64,000 nucleotides of DNA from Deltaproteobacteria bacterium (GCA_029261795.1 JAJDAP010000003.1:1-64000); one strand, 5' to 3'; positions 27,381 through 37,156 are shown, counted from the stretch's first letter. Notes: generated by a model from the sequence alone, not told the origin. A program made the numbers and translations.

Positions 27381-28523
27381 ATGCGCCTCCTGGTGCTTCC
27401 GCTACTGACCCTGGTTCTCGCCCAGCCGATCTTGGCCGCCGACGGTGTCATGGAAATCAGCCAGACCTGCGCTCTCAGCGCCGCCGGCTGCTTCGCGGGG
27501 GATACGCAGGGATTCCCGGTCACGATCGAGGGATCCGGGAGCTACGGACTCACCTCCGATCTTGCCGTAGGAAATCAAACGGCCGTCCAGATCAATGCCG
27601 GAGCCGCGGGTGCAACACTCGACCTGAACGGCTTCGCGATCCGGGGGAACACGGTGTGCGCGGGGACCCCGGTCGTCTGCTCACCGTCCGGCGTGGGCAC
27701 CGGGGTGAGGATCGTTGCGATGGGCGTGAGGGTGGCGAACGGCGCAATCTCGGGAATGAGTTCGCATGGCGTGAACGCGACCGGACACGATGCGCAGATC
27801 GAGAACCTCCGTCTGACGTCCAACGGTGGAGCCTGCATCAAAGGCGGCCAGGGCGCACTGATCCGCAACAACACCATGCGGCTGTGCGGGGCGGAGGGCA
27901 TCGTGTCGAGCGCCGGAAGCCTGGTGGTGGAGAACACCGTCGCCTTCTGCGGCGGCCTGGGGGTCTCGTTGGATCCCCTGTCCGGCTCGGGAAGCAACGT
28001 CCTCCGCAGCAACAACGGCGGTGCTGGCAACCCGCAGGTCTCCGAGGGCGTCAATGTCGCGCCCAACGTCTGCGACGCCAGTCCGTGCAGCTCGCCACCG
28101 GGGCGCGGGTTCTACATCACCGCGACCGACCATGTGGGGAGCGCGGCACTGACGGCGTGCGCAGCCGGCTATCACATGGCGTCGTTGTGGGAGATCGTCG
28201 ACGTGTCCAACTTGAGATACGACACAGCGCTCGGCGCTACGTCAGCCGATTCGGGTTTCGGGCCTCCGACGACCAATGCTCTTCCCCGGGGGCTGTTCCC
28301 CCCGGGCTGGATCCGAACTGGGTACAGGGCTGGTTCGGGGCAGGCGATGCCGGGGCTCTCCAACTGCAATGCCTGGACCAGCGCAGATCCCAACGAAGGC
28401 GGAAGTGCCGTGGGCCTCGACAGATTCTGGGACGGCAGTTTTCCCGTTCCAACCAAGTTCCCGTGGATTCTGGGATGGAATTCCTGCGATCTCGACCTTG
28501 GGGTCTGGTGCGTCCAGGATTAG
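27381..28523 (+). CDS. Secreted right-handed beta-helix protein with Cys-rich C-terminal domain
   Basis: 380 residues from ATG at 27381. The frame is open further upstream, but a signal peptide starts here (MRLLVLPLLTLVLAQPILA) and GGAGG lies at 27364. Residues 20-230 have the short repeats of a parallel beta-helix (LDLNGFAIRGN, VANGAISGMSSHGVNATGH, IENLRLTSNGGACIKGG, LIRNNTMRLCG, LVVENTVAFCG). The last 130 residues form another domain with conserved CAAGYHMASLWEI, GWIRTGY, NCNAWTSA and a final WCVQD, seen in other secreted bacterial proteins of unknown role. Paired cysteines suggest disulphides outside the cytoplasm. Function unknown. Confidence 0.65.
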   Translation: MRLLVLPLLTLVLAQPILAADGVMEISQTCALSAAGCFAGDTQGFPVTIEGSGSYGLTSDLAVGNQTAVQINAGAAGATLDLNGFAIRGNTVCAGTPVVCSPSGVGTGVRIVAMGVRVANGAISGMSSHGVNATGHDAQIENLRLTSNGGACIKGGQGALIRNNTMRLCGAEGIVSSAGSLVVENTVAFCGGLGVSLDPLSGSGSNVLRSNNGGAGNPQVSEGVNVAPNVCDASPCSSPPGRGFYITATDHVGSAALTACAAGYHMASLWEIVDVSNLRYDTALGATSADSGFGPPTTNALPRGLFPPGWIRTGYRAGSGQAMPGLSNCNAWTSADPNEGGSAVGLDRFWDGSFPVPTKFPWILGWNSCDLDLGVWCVQD

Positions 28524-28552
28524 CCCGCCCGGAAACCTGGTGATTTCGAGAC

Positions 28553-28580
28553 GACCCGCGCCGCCGCGTGCCGGCGGGTC
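28553..28580 (+). terminator. Weak hairpin after the beta-helix gene
   Basis: GACCCGC (28553-28559) and GCGGGTC (28574-28580) form a 7-bp stem 30 bp past the stop, without a T-run. The remaining gap to 28766 holds nothing that I can assign. Confidence 0.3.
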
Positions 28581-28765
28581 CAGGCTGTCGTCCGCGGAAC
28601 CGTGATCCGGAACCAGCCATCCGCCCCCGGCAGACTGGATCTAATCGTCGAGCACCGCGTGCACCGGCACGTCGAGGCGCTGGCGGCCCTCGAGCGCGGC
28701 GAGTTCAACAGGAGCGGGGGGACTTTGCGATTTTCGATTCTCGGTTCCCGGTCTGGACTCCCGAG

Positions 28766-30241
28766 CTAGCGGATCGGCTGGAACGCCACCAAGGCATCGA
28801 GGTCCGCGGCCATTCCGAGCCCCTGGCCCGGGAGCACTTCGGACATCCGGCCGACCTCGCCGTGGAGCGCCAGGTAGTTGAGCACGACGGCCTCGGGAAT
28901 CAGGTCGACGTTGCCCGCTGGCCGGATCGCGCCCGTTTCCACCGAGCCGTTGGCCCGGAAGTAGCCGAGCTGGCTGGCTGCGGGGCGGGAGAGCGCCGGG
29001 CGTCCAGCGGGGTCGAACACGAGCATCAGGGTCGAGGCCGTGGCGCTCGAGTCGCCGCGCCAGACCAGCTTTCCCCGACCGTCCGCCGAGGCGTCGATCT
29101 CGCCGTCGGACTGCACGGAACCGTCGCTGAACAGGTAGAGCATGAGTTGCCGGTTCAGCCGCGCCGCGTACTCGAGCGCTGCTCCGATCATCACACCGGC
29201 GCGGAAGTCCCGGATCTCGCCGGTCGCGCGCGAGCCATCATGATAGTCGTAGCCACCGGACTCGATCGTGCCCGCTCCGGCGAAACCGTTCAGCACGAGC
29301 TTCATCACGGCAGCGGTTCCCCGGAAGCTGCTGCTCTGGCCCAGTTCGTTCGCCGTGAAGATCGAGCCGGCCTGGCCGACGATCAGGGGGTCGAGATCGG
29401 GGTCCAGGACGTTCGGGTCGCCGTACTTCCGGACGAGTTCGGTGCTCTGCTGATAGCCGCACGCGATCAGGTCTTCGAGCGCTTGATCCTCCTGGAGCTG
29501 ACCGAGCTTGAGTGCGCTGATGCCCTTGACCGTCTGCATCACGGCCACCGCTTCCTGGGTGTCGAGGAGTTCGGAGAGCCGGCCCGCGTCGACCAGGGCG
29601 CGTGATTCGCTCGCGCGCGAGACCTTGGTCGGACGTAGCGCCGGGTCGTACATCGACATCGGAGCCTGGGAACGGCCGCCCGAGTCGCTGCCCTCGGTCC
29701 CGATCAAGGTGACCAGCTCACCGTCGGCGCCCGCCTTGCTGATGCCGAACATCGGGTTGTGCGGGTTGTTGCTCGTGTCGTTGTCCGAACGCACGCACAG
29801 GACCGAGCCGTTGACGTTGGCGAGCGTGCCGGCCGAGGCCTTCGCGCGGATGCCGCGCAAGATCGCGCTATCCGCGTGGAACGCGACTCCGAGGGTCGTG
29901 TCGACCTGGGCCGGGTCGGTCGGGAACATGCCCACCGGCAGCCCGAGTTTCTCGTACCCGCCCGGGTCCAGCGGATCGAGCTGGCCCCCGGCACCGCCGA
30001 CGAGGACGTTCGATCCCGCGATCGACGCGCCTCCCGCGAGGTCGACGCACAGGAACGGAATCCGCCCGGCGCCGGCTGCAGCGGACCCGCAGCCCGCCGC
30101 CTGGGCGCTCGCCGCAGTGGGCGCCAGGAGGTTGAGCAGGGTCGGCGCCATCACCATGCCTGCGCCGGCAACCAGGCCCTGGCCCAGGAAGTCTCGACGT
30201 GACACCAGCCGGTGTCCTTCGTGTCGGAAGCCCTTCATCAT
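28766..30241 (-). CDS. Tat-exported DUF1501-like protein
   Basis: 491 residues from ATG at 30241, preferred over ATG at 30256 because AAGGAA precedes it. The twin-arginine signal is clear: VSRRDFLGQGLVAGAGMVMAPTLLNLL, with cleavage near TAASAQA. The mature part (IPFLCVDLAGGASIAGSNVLVGG, SNNPHNPMFGISKAGADGEL, GYDYHDGSRATGEIRDFRAGVMIGAALEYAA) resembles the DUF1501 group of alkaline-phosphatase-superfamily-like exported proteins, which often neighbour c-type cytochrome-bearing partners. The Tat route implies folding, perhaps with a cofactor, before export. It is the last gene of a three-gene operon, 25 bp after the giant repeat protein. Biochemical role unknown. Confidence 0.65.
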   Translation of the reverse strand: MMKGFRHEGHRLVSRRDFLGQGLVAGAGMVMAPTLLNLLAPTAASAQAAGCGSAAAGAGRIPFLCVDLAGGASIAGSNVLVGGAGGQLDPLDPGGYEKLGLPVGMFPTDPAQVDTTLGVAFHADSAILRGIRAKASAGTLANVNGSVLCVRSDNDTSNNPHNPMFGISKAGADGELVTLIGTEGSDSGGRSQAPMSMYDPALRPTKVSRASESRALVDAGRLSELLDTQEAVAVMQTVKGISALKLGQLQEDQALEDLIACGYQQSTELVRKYGDPNVLDPDLDPLIVGQAGSIFTANELGQSSSFRGTAAVMKLVLNGFAGAGTIESGGYDYHDGSRATGEIRDFRAGVMIGAALEYAARLNRQLMLYLFSDGSVQSDGEIDASADGRGKLVWRGDSSATASTLMLVFDPAGRPALSRPAASQLGYFRANGSVETGAIRPAGNVDLIPEAVVLNYLALHGEVGRMSEVLPGQGLGMAADLDALVAFQPIR

Positions 30242-30266
30242 ACGTTCCTTGCTCATGCTAGGCCCA

Positions 30267-33200
30267 CTAGTAGAGGGTCACGGCGGCGCTGCTCAGGACG
30301 GCCGAGCACGCTGCCTTGACCACGGTCCGGGTCTGCGAGGACGGGCACGTCCCGGCATCGCAGCCCTGGGTCAGGGTGTCGATCAGGTTCACGACCAGCG
30401 GTTGCAGGTCCGCGGCCGCCGGTTGGCTCGTGACGTCACCGACGAAATTCTGGATCAAGGCGTCGGCGACCTGCTGCTTCTTGGCGGCACTCGAGAAGGC
30501 CGTCGGAACCGGTCGGCTGAACTCGAAGCCGCCGAACAGCGCGGTGCGGAGGCTGCTCGTATCCACGAGCTCGTCGCAGTACTCGACGGAGAGCTTGAAG
30601 ATCGCCATCTGCTGCGCCGAGACGAAGGACCGGACGTCCGAGCTGTTCGGGAGCTGCTGCTGCAGCTCCTCGTAGGTCCGCTCGACGTTCCGCGTGGAGG
30701 GATCCACACCGGTCAATCGCGCCATGGTGAGGTTCATCTGCGCGAAGGGCCGGATGCCCACGTCGGGCCGCACTTCACCGGTGAACCCACCGATGTAGGG
30801 CAGCGGTGCGGCCGGCGGCGTCGTGTCGTCATAGCCGCCCAACCGACCGAATCGGAGCGAAAGCTGGTCGGTCGCCTCGCCCTGATCCACGCCGATCACC
30901 GAGCCGCCTTGGCCGATCTCCGTTCCGTCCGTCTGGACCGTCGTGTCGAGCTGTCGGAACGCCTGGCCAGCCGCCGGCGCCACACCGTTCACCAGGACGC
31001 GCATGTCCCGGATCGAGATCGGCGACGGCAGGTTCGGACCCCGGTAGATCGGTGCACTCACCAGGTAGCTGGATGCATCCAGCTCACGGACCTCGACCTC
31101 GAGGGCGGCGCCCGCCACACCCGTGAACTGGGCGATATCGAAGCTCAAGGTGGTTCGCTTGCCGACGCCGGCGTTGTAGTTGGTTCCGATCTCGGCCGGC
31201 GTGAGCGCCCGCTCGTGGATGGCCACGAAGTGGAAGATGCCCTTCCATAGCCGGTTGTTGGTCAGCTCGTTGCCGAGCGCGAAGCGGAACTCGGCATTCC
31301 AGTTCGAGAGCGCGGCTCCGCCGAAGGAATCGAGATCCTCCGTGTACTGGCCGTCCACGTAGATGCGGCGACCGTTCGCGGCATCGAAGGTCATCACGAC
31401 GTGCTGTTGCGCGAGCTGAAGATCGGGGTCGGCCGTGACGAGTTCCGGGGTTCCGTTACTTCCGATCCCGGAAGCCCGGCTGCGGTTGCGGAAGACGTAG
31501 CTCTCACGCGTCTGACCCATGGTGAAGTTGCGCTGGCCGGTGTCCCTCGAGTAGGTGATGAGACGGGCCGGCCCCTGTTGGCTGTCGTTCTCGGGCGTGA
31601 CCCAGGCTTCGATCGTGTACTGGCCCGAGCCGCCTGCCGCGGCGATCCGGTCGTAGAGCTTTCGGCTCGCCATCTGGCTGGCCGCGGCACGGCCACTGAC
31701 GTTCTGGAGGCCGCCGCCGGGAATCCACTCCATACCGGTCACTTCCAGATCCAGCGCCGGCGCCATGCCACTGCTGTCGTGGGTGACGTCACCCGTACCT
31801 TCGAGGAAGTCGAAGCGCGCGACGAGCGCGTCGTCGACACGGCGAGCGGCGCCACTGTTTCCATCGGCGAGCGCGACGCGGACGGTCTCGCCCTGGGCCG
31901 CGTTGCCAACGGGTCCACCGGCACCGGTGGCACCGATCAGGGTCGCCCACATCGCGATGGCAGAGCGCATCTCCTCGCCGTCCGCATCGCAGTCGCCACT
32001 CCAGCAGTAGTGGCCGTCGGTGACGAGCCGCTGCACGAGTCGCGAAGCGAAGGGATTGGCCAGGTTCACCTTCTGGCTATCGACCACCGCGCTGTGGGCC
32101 GTCGTCAGATCCTCGGAGGCGATCGACGGAGACCCGGGCCCGAAGCCCGCGTGACAGGCCGTACAGTTCGCGCGTGTCAGCGGATAGACGGTCTGCTGGA
32201 ATCCTTCCATGCTAGTTGGAACCCCCGGGGCCGGCGGAGCCGGCGGGTTGGGGGTCGGGGGCGTCGGCGCTGGCGGAGCCGGTACCGGTGCGGGAGCCGG
32301 CACCGGGACCGGAATCGGCGCCGGCAGCGGCGGCGGAACCGGCGTGGGCGGAACCGCTCCGCCGTTGCCACCGGCCGGATCGGCCGGTTTGCCGTTCGGC
32401 GGCGCGCCTTCCTCGGGCTCCGGCGGATCGTTCGGGTCCGCGGGCACCTCGGGAACATCCGGGGGCAGCGGGACGAGCCCCGGGGCGCCGCCCGTCGGAG
32501 CGTTGGGATCCGGGAGACCCGCGTCCGGCGCGTTCGGGTCCGCATTGGGGTCCGGCACGTTGGGGTCCGCGTTCGGATCCGGAGCCGCCGGGGGGGCGTT
32601 CGGATCGGGAGCGGCGGGAGCCGGCGGGTCCACGACGGGCGGTACGTTCGGATCGACCGGCACTCCGTTCGCCAGGCAACTCTCGCGGAGCTCCACGCCG
32701 TCGCGCCGGTACACATCGAAGGGACCATGGTTCTCGTCCGCGATGCGGACGAAGATCTGGCAGGGGGGCATCATCCCGGTCCCGATCCAGCGGAAGCGTC
32801 CGCGCTGGCTCGTGCGTGCGTTCCCGATCACCAATCGGTTGGATGCGTCGAGAATCTTGATCTCTGTCCTCGGCGGTGCGTGGTCGCCCCGCACGGCGAT
32901 CCCGTGTCGGGCCATCGGTCCCATCGCATTCCGGGCGGCCTGGTCGAGACAGACGGCCAGCTGCTTCGGGGAGAGTCGATCCGTGAGTGCGTTGCAGGCT
33001 CCCTCGTCGGGAATGAATCGCGGCGGGCCATGCTGGTCTGCCAGCAAGGAGCCTCGACCGCGGGTTCGCTTGTGCACGCGTGCCTTCACCCGGAGCAGCG
33101 CTTCGCCCGCCGCACCACAAGCCGCCGGCGCGTTGGCGACGACCATCGGCGCGGTCTGCAAGTCGCCCGCGTGGGCGGTGATGGCACACGGCGCCTGGAA

Positions 33201-35714
33201 GGGCAGCAGACAGGCACGGGCGTTGCGTCGTCCGCAGCGACCGAACTTGAAGCCGCCGTTGCGATTCGCGCGAATCCGTCCCAATACCTGGCCGGTGTCC
33301 GCGTCCCGGATCTCGACCGGCTGCCGGGGAATCGCGCCGCGACCGGCGACCACGAGGTTGCCCCCGAAGCGCGGGAACCAGTTCGCTCGGCGCATGTGGA
33401 AGCCGGCTCCGTTCGCCTCGGCGACGCTCAACGTCAAGGTCTCGCTGTCGTTCTCGGCTGGTTTGCCCGCGTCCGTCACGCTGACGCTGATGACGAAATC
33501 GCCACGGTCCGCCGCCGTCGGCGTCCAGCGGATGACGCCGGTGCCGTTCGCCTTGTCCATGAACGTGGCGCTGGCAGGGAGTCCGTCCACGCGGAAGGAG
33601 AGCGTCTCGCAATCCACGTCGCTGGCCGTCACGACCAGTTCGAACAGCACCTGGGCCTCGAGCACCCGATTGCCGATCGGCGCCAGGACCGGGGGCCGGT
33701 TCGCGGCGCCGACCGAGATCGTGATCGTCTCGCGATCGGTCTCGGACGGTGCTCCACCATCGGTCGCCGAGATCGTGGTGGTGTAGTTGACTCCGGCTCC
33801 ACCCGCAGGCGTGTAGCTGAAGTCGGCGCTGCCATCGCCGTTGTCGACGAATGTGGCTCCCCCCGGAAGATCCTGGCTCGAGAGCGTGAGCGGGTCGCCG
33901 TCCGGATCGGACGCCGTCACCGTGAACGCCAGGGTCTGGCCGGGGTCGACGTTTCGGTTGCCGACGGGCGCGAGCACCGGCGGCCGATTCACGTCACCGA
34001 CCGTGATCGTGACGGCTTCGGAGTCCGAGGCCATGGGATTGCCGTTGTCGTGGACCAGGAACGTGACGTCGACGTTGCCCTCGTCGGAGTAGTTGGGCGT
34101 CCACGCAAAGCTCGCCGTGCCGTCACCGTTATCGGCGAAGCTCGAGCCCGGGGGCGTATTCGCGGCTGCCAGGGTCAGCCCGTCGCCGTCGGGATCTGCC
34201 CCGGTGATGAGCACCTGGAGGGTCTGGCCCTCGTTCACGCTCCGCGTGCCGATCGGGGCCAACACCGGCGGTCGGTTGACGTCACCAATCGTGATGGTGA
34301 CCTCCTCGGTGTCCGAAGCGGCCGGAACGCCGGCGTCCGTGACCGAGAAGGTCAGCGTGTAGTTGTTGGCGGTTCCGAAAGCCGGAGTCCAGCTGAACTG
34401 CCCGGTGCCGTTCCCGATGTCGGTGAACGTCGCGCCCGGCGGCAGGCCGCCCGTCGAGAGCACCATCGCGTCGCCGTCGGGGTCCGTCGCGGTAACGCCG
34501 AAGGACAGGGCCGCACCCTCGCTGCCCTGCTTGGCGCCAATCGGTGCGAGCAGCGGCGGGCGGTTCACGTCGCCGACCGTGATCGTGAAGGTCTCGCTGT
34601 CCGATCCGATCTGATTGCCGTCATCGTTCGCGGTGACCGTGATGGAATGCACACCCTCCTGGCCGAACGCGGGGGTCCAATCGATCGAACCGGTTCCGTT
34701 GCCGGCGTCATTGAGCAGCGCGCCGGCAGGAAGATTCGCGGCGACGAATTGCACCGGGTCCGCGTCTGGATCGGCGGCCTGGAGCGGGATGGAGGTCGCC
34801 ACGCCCTCGCTGGCGACCCGCGCTCCGATCGCAGCCAGGGTCGGCGGCCGGTTCACGTCACCGACCGAGATCGTGATCGTCTCGCTGTCGGTTCCGGGCG
34901 GGCCCGCGTCGTCGGCCACGCTGAAGGTGACGTTGTGGTTGCCGGCATCCTCGAAGCCGGGCGTCCAGCTGAACGTGCCGGTTCCGTTGCCGAGGTCGGC
35001 AAAGGTGGCACCCGCCGGAACGCCGACCGCGCTGAGCGCGAGCGGTCCGGTGTCGGGGTCGGAAGCCGAGACGGAGAGATTCAGCAGCGCACCTTCGGCG
35101 ACCGACTGGTTGCCGATCGGCGCGAGCACGGGAAGGCGATTGGCGGCGAGCACGAGCAGGTCGACGACCTGCACGGCGCTTGCACTCGGGACACCGTCAT
35201 CCGTGACCACGAACGTGATGCCGAAGTTTCCGGCCTGGCCGAACTGGGGGGTGAAGGAGAAGGTGGCGGTTCCGTTGCCGTTGTCCGTCAGGGTGGCGTT
35301 CACCGGCGCGTCCGGTGAGGAGAAGCTGAGGTTGTCTCCGTCCGGATCGGTGGCCTGGAGCGAGAAGATCAGGGGCTGCCCCTCGGTCACCATCTTCGGC
35401 GCGATCGGGCTGAGGGTCGGCGGCCCGTTGCTCGCGACCGGACAGAAGAAGCTGAAGTTCGGCGTGCCCGAGGCGCCCGCCAGGTATTCCTGGGCGTTCG
35501 GGAAGACCTGGTGGTTCGGGTCGGAATCGAAGAAACCCGGCTGGTGACAGAAACCACAGTCGTTGGGCGCCCACGGAGCGGCGGGCGTGCCGCCGTTCTG
35601 GGTGCACCAGGTGTTGATCTCGGGTCCGAACGGCGGAAGTGCCGCAGCCGGGGCTGCGACCCATGCCGCCACGAACGAAACGATCAGGAGCCAGATTCGG
35701 GCTTTTCGCTGCAT
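30267..35714 (-). CDS. Giant exported cadherin-repeat, cytochrome c-like and LamG-like protein
   Basis: 1815 residues from ATG at 35714 behind AGAGG. The order is: signal peptide (about 1-26); a haem site CGFCH at 53-57; seven consecutive 96-residue cadherin-like/Ig-like repeats at 96-767; two Cys-rich carboxypeptidase-regulatory-like beta domains; a Pro/Asp/Asn linker; a cytochrome c-like segment with CTACH and CWSGDC; a concanavalin/LamG-like domain (DFLEGTGDVTHDSSG, YTIEAWVTPEND, RIYVDGQYTEDL, FHFVAIHERALTPAEIG); and a C-terminal region of about 300 residues. The repeat DPDGD and DNGNGT motifs suggest Ca2+ binding. It is probably anchored outside the outer membrane. The combination of adhesion-type repeats with haem sites is unusual. 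Confidence 0.8.
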   Translation of the reverse strand: MQRKARIWLLIVSFVAAWVAAPAAALPPFGPEINTWCTQNGGTPAAPWAPNDCGFCHQPGFFDSDPNHQVFPNAQEYLAGASGTPNFSFFCPVASNGPPTLSPIAPKMVTEGQPLIFSLQATDPDGDNLSFSSPDAPVNATLTDNGNGTATFSFTPQFGQAGNFGITFVVTDDGVPSASAVQVVDLLVLAANRLPVLAPIGNQSVAEGALLNLSVSASDPDTGPLALSAVGVPAGATFADLGNGTGTFSWTPGFEDAGNHNVTFSVADDAGPPGTDSETITISVGDVNRPPTLAAIGARVASEGVATSIPLQAADPDADPVQFVAANLPAGALLNDAGNGTGSIDWTPAFGQEGVHSITVTANDDGNQIGSDSETFTITVGDVNRPPLLAPIGAKQGSEGAALSFGVTATDPDGDAMVLSTGGLPPGATFTDIGNGTGQFSWTPAFGTANNYTLTFSVTDAGVPAASDTEEVTITIGDVNRPPVLAPIGTRSVNEGQTLQVLITGADPDGDGLTLAAANTPPGSSFADNGDGTASFAWTPNYSDEGNVDVTFLVHDNGNPMASDSEAVTITVGDVNRPPVLAPVGNRNVDPGQTLAFTVTASDPDGDPLTLSSQDLPGGATFVDNGDGSADFSYTPAGGAGVNYTTTISATDGGAPSETDRETITISVGAANRPPVLAPIGNRVLEAQVLFELVVTASDVDCETLSFRVDGLPASATFMDKANGTGVIRWTPTAADRGDFVISVSVTDAGKPAENDSETLTLSVAEANGAGFHMRRANWFPRFGGNLVVAGRGAIPRQPVEIRDADTGQVLGRIRANRNGGFKFGRCGRRNARACLLPFQAPCAITAHAGDLQTAPMVVANAPAACGAAGEALLRVKARVHKRTRGRGSLLADQHGPPRFIPDEGACNALTDRLSPKQLAVCLDQAARNAMGPMARHGIAVRGDHAPPRTEIKILDASNRLVIGNARTSQRGRFRWIGTGMMPPCQIFVRIADENHGPFDVYRRDGVELRESCLANGVPVDPNVPPVVDPPAPAAPDPNAPPAAPDPNADPNVPDPNADPNAPDAGLPDPNAPTGGAPGLVPLPPDVPEVPADPNDPPEPEEGAPPNGKPADPAGGNGGAVPPTPVPPPLPAPIPVPVPAPAPVPAPPAPTPPTPNPPAPPAPGVPTSMEGFQQTVYPLTRANCTACHAGFGPGSPSIASEDLTTAHSAVVDSQKVNLANPFASRLVQRLVTDGHYCWSGDCDADGEEMRSAIAMWATLIGATGAGGPVGNAAQGETVRVALADGNSGAARRVDDALVARFDFLEGTGDVTHDSSGMAPALDLEVTGMEWIPGGGLQNVSGRAAASQMASRKLYDRIAAAGGSGQYTIEAWVTPENDSQQGPARLITYSRDTGQRNFTMGQTRESYVFRNRSRASGIGSNGTPELVTADPDLQLAQQHVVMTFDAANGRRIYVDGQYTEDLDSFGGAALSNWNAEFRFALGNELTNNRLWKGIFHFVAIHERALTPAEIGTNYNAGVGKRTTLSFDIAQFTGVAGAALEVEVRELDASSYLVSAPIYRGPNLPSPISIRDMRVLVNGVAPAAGQAFRQLDTTVQTDGTEIGQGGSVIGVDQGEATDQLSLRFGRLGGYDDTTPPAAPLPYIGGFTGEVRPDVGIRPFAQMNLTMARLTGVDPSTRNVERTYEELQQQLPNSSDVRSFVSAQQMAIFKLSVEYCDELVDTSSLRTALFGGFEFSRPVPTAFSSAAKKQQVADALIQNFVGDVTSQPAAADLQPLVVNLIDTLTQGCDAGTCPSSQTRTVVKAACSAVLSSAAVTLY
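32215..32665 (-). repeat. Low-complexity Pro/Asp/Asn/Ala linker within the giant gene
   Basis: The encoded stretch alternates DPNA, DPNADPNVP and PAPVPAPPAP units for about 150 residues, joining the beta-domain region to the haem-binding region. It is probably an extended, protease-resistant spacer. Confidence 0.75.
33414..35429 (-). repeat. Seven tandem 288-bp units coding for 96-residue cadherin-like repeats
   Basis: Each unit opens with Asn-x-x-Pro-x-Leu (usually NRPPVLAPIG), has ASDPDGD near position 28, NGNGT near 50, SWTP near 58 and SDSETxTIxVGDV at the end. I counted 96 residues in every one of the seven units, with no insertion or deletion. The first and last units are the most divergent and the middle ones the most alike. 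Confidence 0.9.
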
Positions 35715-35763
35715 CACGACCTCTTGGTGGCGTCGGGAAGGAAGGACTTCGGGCGAGTTCAGG

Positions 35764-37008
35764 TCAGTTGCCCATGCACGACGTCGCGACTTCGGCGAAG
35801 ACCTGCTTCATGTCGTGCTGTCGGGCTTCGAAGACGTCGGCGATGCGGTCGGCTTCGATTCGGTCCTGGGCATCACTCACCGGTCGCAGACAAACGTGTT
35901 CGAACGCCTTCTCGACCTGGCACACCGCGAATGCCCGGCTCTGGGCGACTTCGACGCCTAGCGTCTTGGGGCCGGATCCCATACCGGGAAGGGCCGCCGA
36001 CCAGCCGAGGGAGGAGTAGGGCCCCGCGCGCCACATGTTCTGCCAGGAATCATCGGGTGTGACGAAGCCGAGCGGGAACACGCCTGCATTGTTGAAATAC
36101 TTCGGACGGACCTCGCCGGGGGTGTGGACGAGGCGGGCCTGCTCGTCATCCCAATCGATGTATGCGAAGGCCTGTGTCATCGGGTCCATGCCGCTGTGGC
36201 AACCGGTGCACTGATTGAGGAACACGGAGCTGTCGCCGCCCGGCGAGCGGGTCACGTCCTGTCGGATGCGGTCCGCCGCCCGGGTGACGTCCTTCAGCTC
36301 CTCCATGTCGCGACACAGAAAATTGATGGCGACGAAGCGCCAGAGCCGGCGATTGGTGCCGGCCGACAGGAATTCCTCCGCTGAGGCGCGCAGCGTCATC
36401 ACCCCGGCCGCGTCTGCCGCGCCGAGTTCCGGATGGCTGCCCGACTGGGTCATTCGCACGAGCACGTTCGGATCAGATAGATCCGCGCCCGACTCTTCGA
36501 GCAACTCGTAGTGTGCATTGTCCGAGATCGAGTACGGGGTCTCGAGTCCGTTGCCCACGTAGACGGCATCCGCAGTGAGGACCGTGGTGAACGGGCGATC
36601 GTCGCGAATGATTCCGATGACCGTCGCGGTGAAGTCGTTCAGCGGTGCGTGCGCAGAGCCTGCGACATTGGTCCAGGGCGTGACCCAGTTCTTCAGCGAG
36701 ACGTTGTAGAAGGCCGGATTGCGCATCGCCTCGCGCGCGGCCGCGATCGGATCGCCCTGAGCGATCAGGTCGCTCATGGTCTGGAGCGTCGCCGCAGTCG
36801 GCGGGATTCCGACCAGCCGATCGTGCATGCGTCGCGCCTGCTCTCTCGGCCCCGCCCAGGAAGGGAGAGACAACAGTGCCGCGAGGGCGATCGCGAGGAC
36901 GACGATGCCCGCACGGCCTGGCGATGCGCCCGCTCGGCGCGAGGGTCGTCTCGACTGTGAAAGCCAACTCGACTGTGAAATCGAATTCGATTGGCGTCGC
37001 GAACTCAC
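35764..37008 (-). CDS. Exported mono-haem c-type cytochrome-like protein
   Basis: 414 residues from a GTG at 37008 behind GGAGG. A Ser/Arg-rich leader is followed by a hydrophobic signal at about 34-52 (GIVVLAIALAALLSLPSWA). A single haem motif CTGCH lies in the middle (FLNQCTGCHSGMDPMTQAFAYIDWD), and single Cys residues near the end (AVCQVEKAFEHVCLRP, TSCMGN) may pair. The overall layout, helices with one CxxCH and a C-terminal 'AFAVCQVEKAFEHVC' element, resembles the haem-bearing partners found with DUF1501-type proteins. No precise family name can be given. It is the first gene of the operon; the giant protein starts 49 bp after its stop. Confidence 0.6.
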   Translation of the reverse strand: MSSRRQSNSISQSSWLSQSRRPSRRAGASPGRAGIVVLAIALAALLSLPSWAGPREQARRMHDRLVGIPPTAATLQTMSDLIAQGDPIAAAREAMRNPAFYNVSLKNWVTPWTNVAGSAHAPLNDFTATVIGIIRDDRPFTTVLTADAVYVGNGLETPYSISDNAHYELLEESGADLSDPNVLVRMTQSGSHPELGAADAAGVMTLRASAEEFLSAGTNRRLWRFVAINFLCRDMEELKDVTRAADRIRQDVTRSPGGDSSVFLNQCTGCHSGMDPMTQAFAYIDWDDEQARLVHTPGEVRPKYFNNAGVFPLGFVTPDDSWQNMWRAGPYSSLGWSAALPGMGSGPKTLGVEVAQSRAFAVCQVEKAFEHVCLRPVSDAQDRIEADRIADVFEARQHDMKQVFAEVATSCMGN

Positions 37009-37156
37009 GATGGCCGTCCTCCAGCTCTAGGGAAGCTGGAAGCCCTATCGACAGCTGTTTCGAGGTTCCGCGTGAGGCCACTCACCGCGTTCAGTGCGCG
37101 CCTGGCACGCGCCTAACACGTGAATCGACACCGATCGGGGCCTGCGCCGCCCGCTA

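Noticed and set aside
31401..35318. A 1305-codon open frame on the plus strand opposite the giant repeat gene.
   Set aside because: It is the mirror of biased G+C-rich codons over repeats; its translation is Arg/Asp/Val-rich with no domain, signal peptide or start site, while the minus strand codes for clear repeats and haem motifs.
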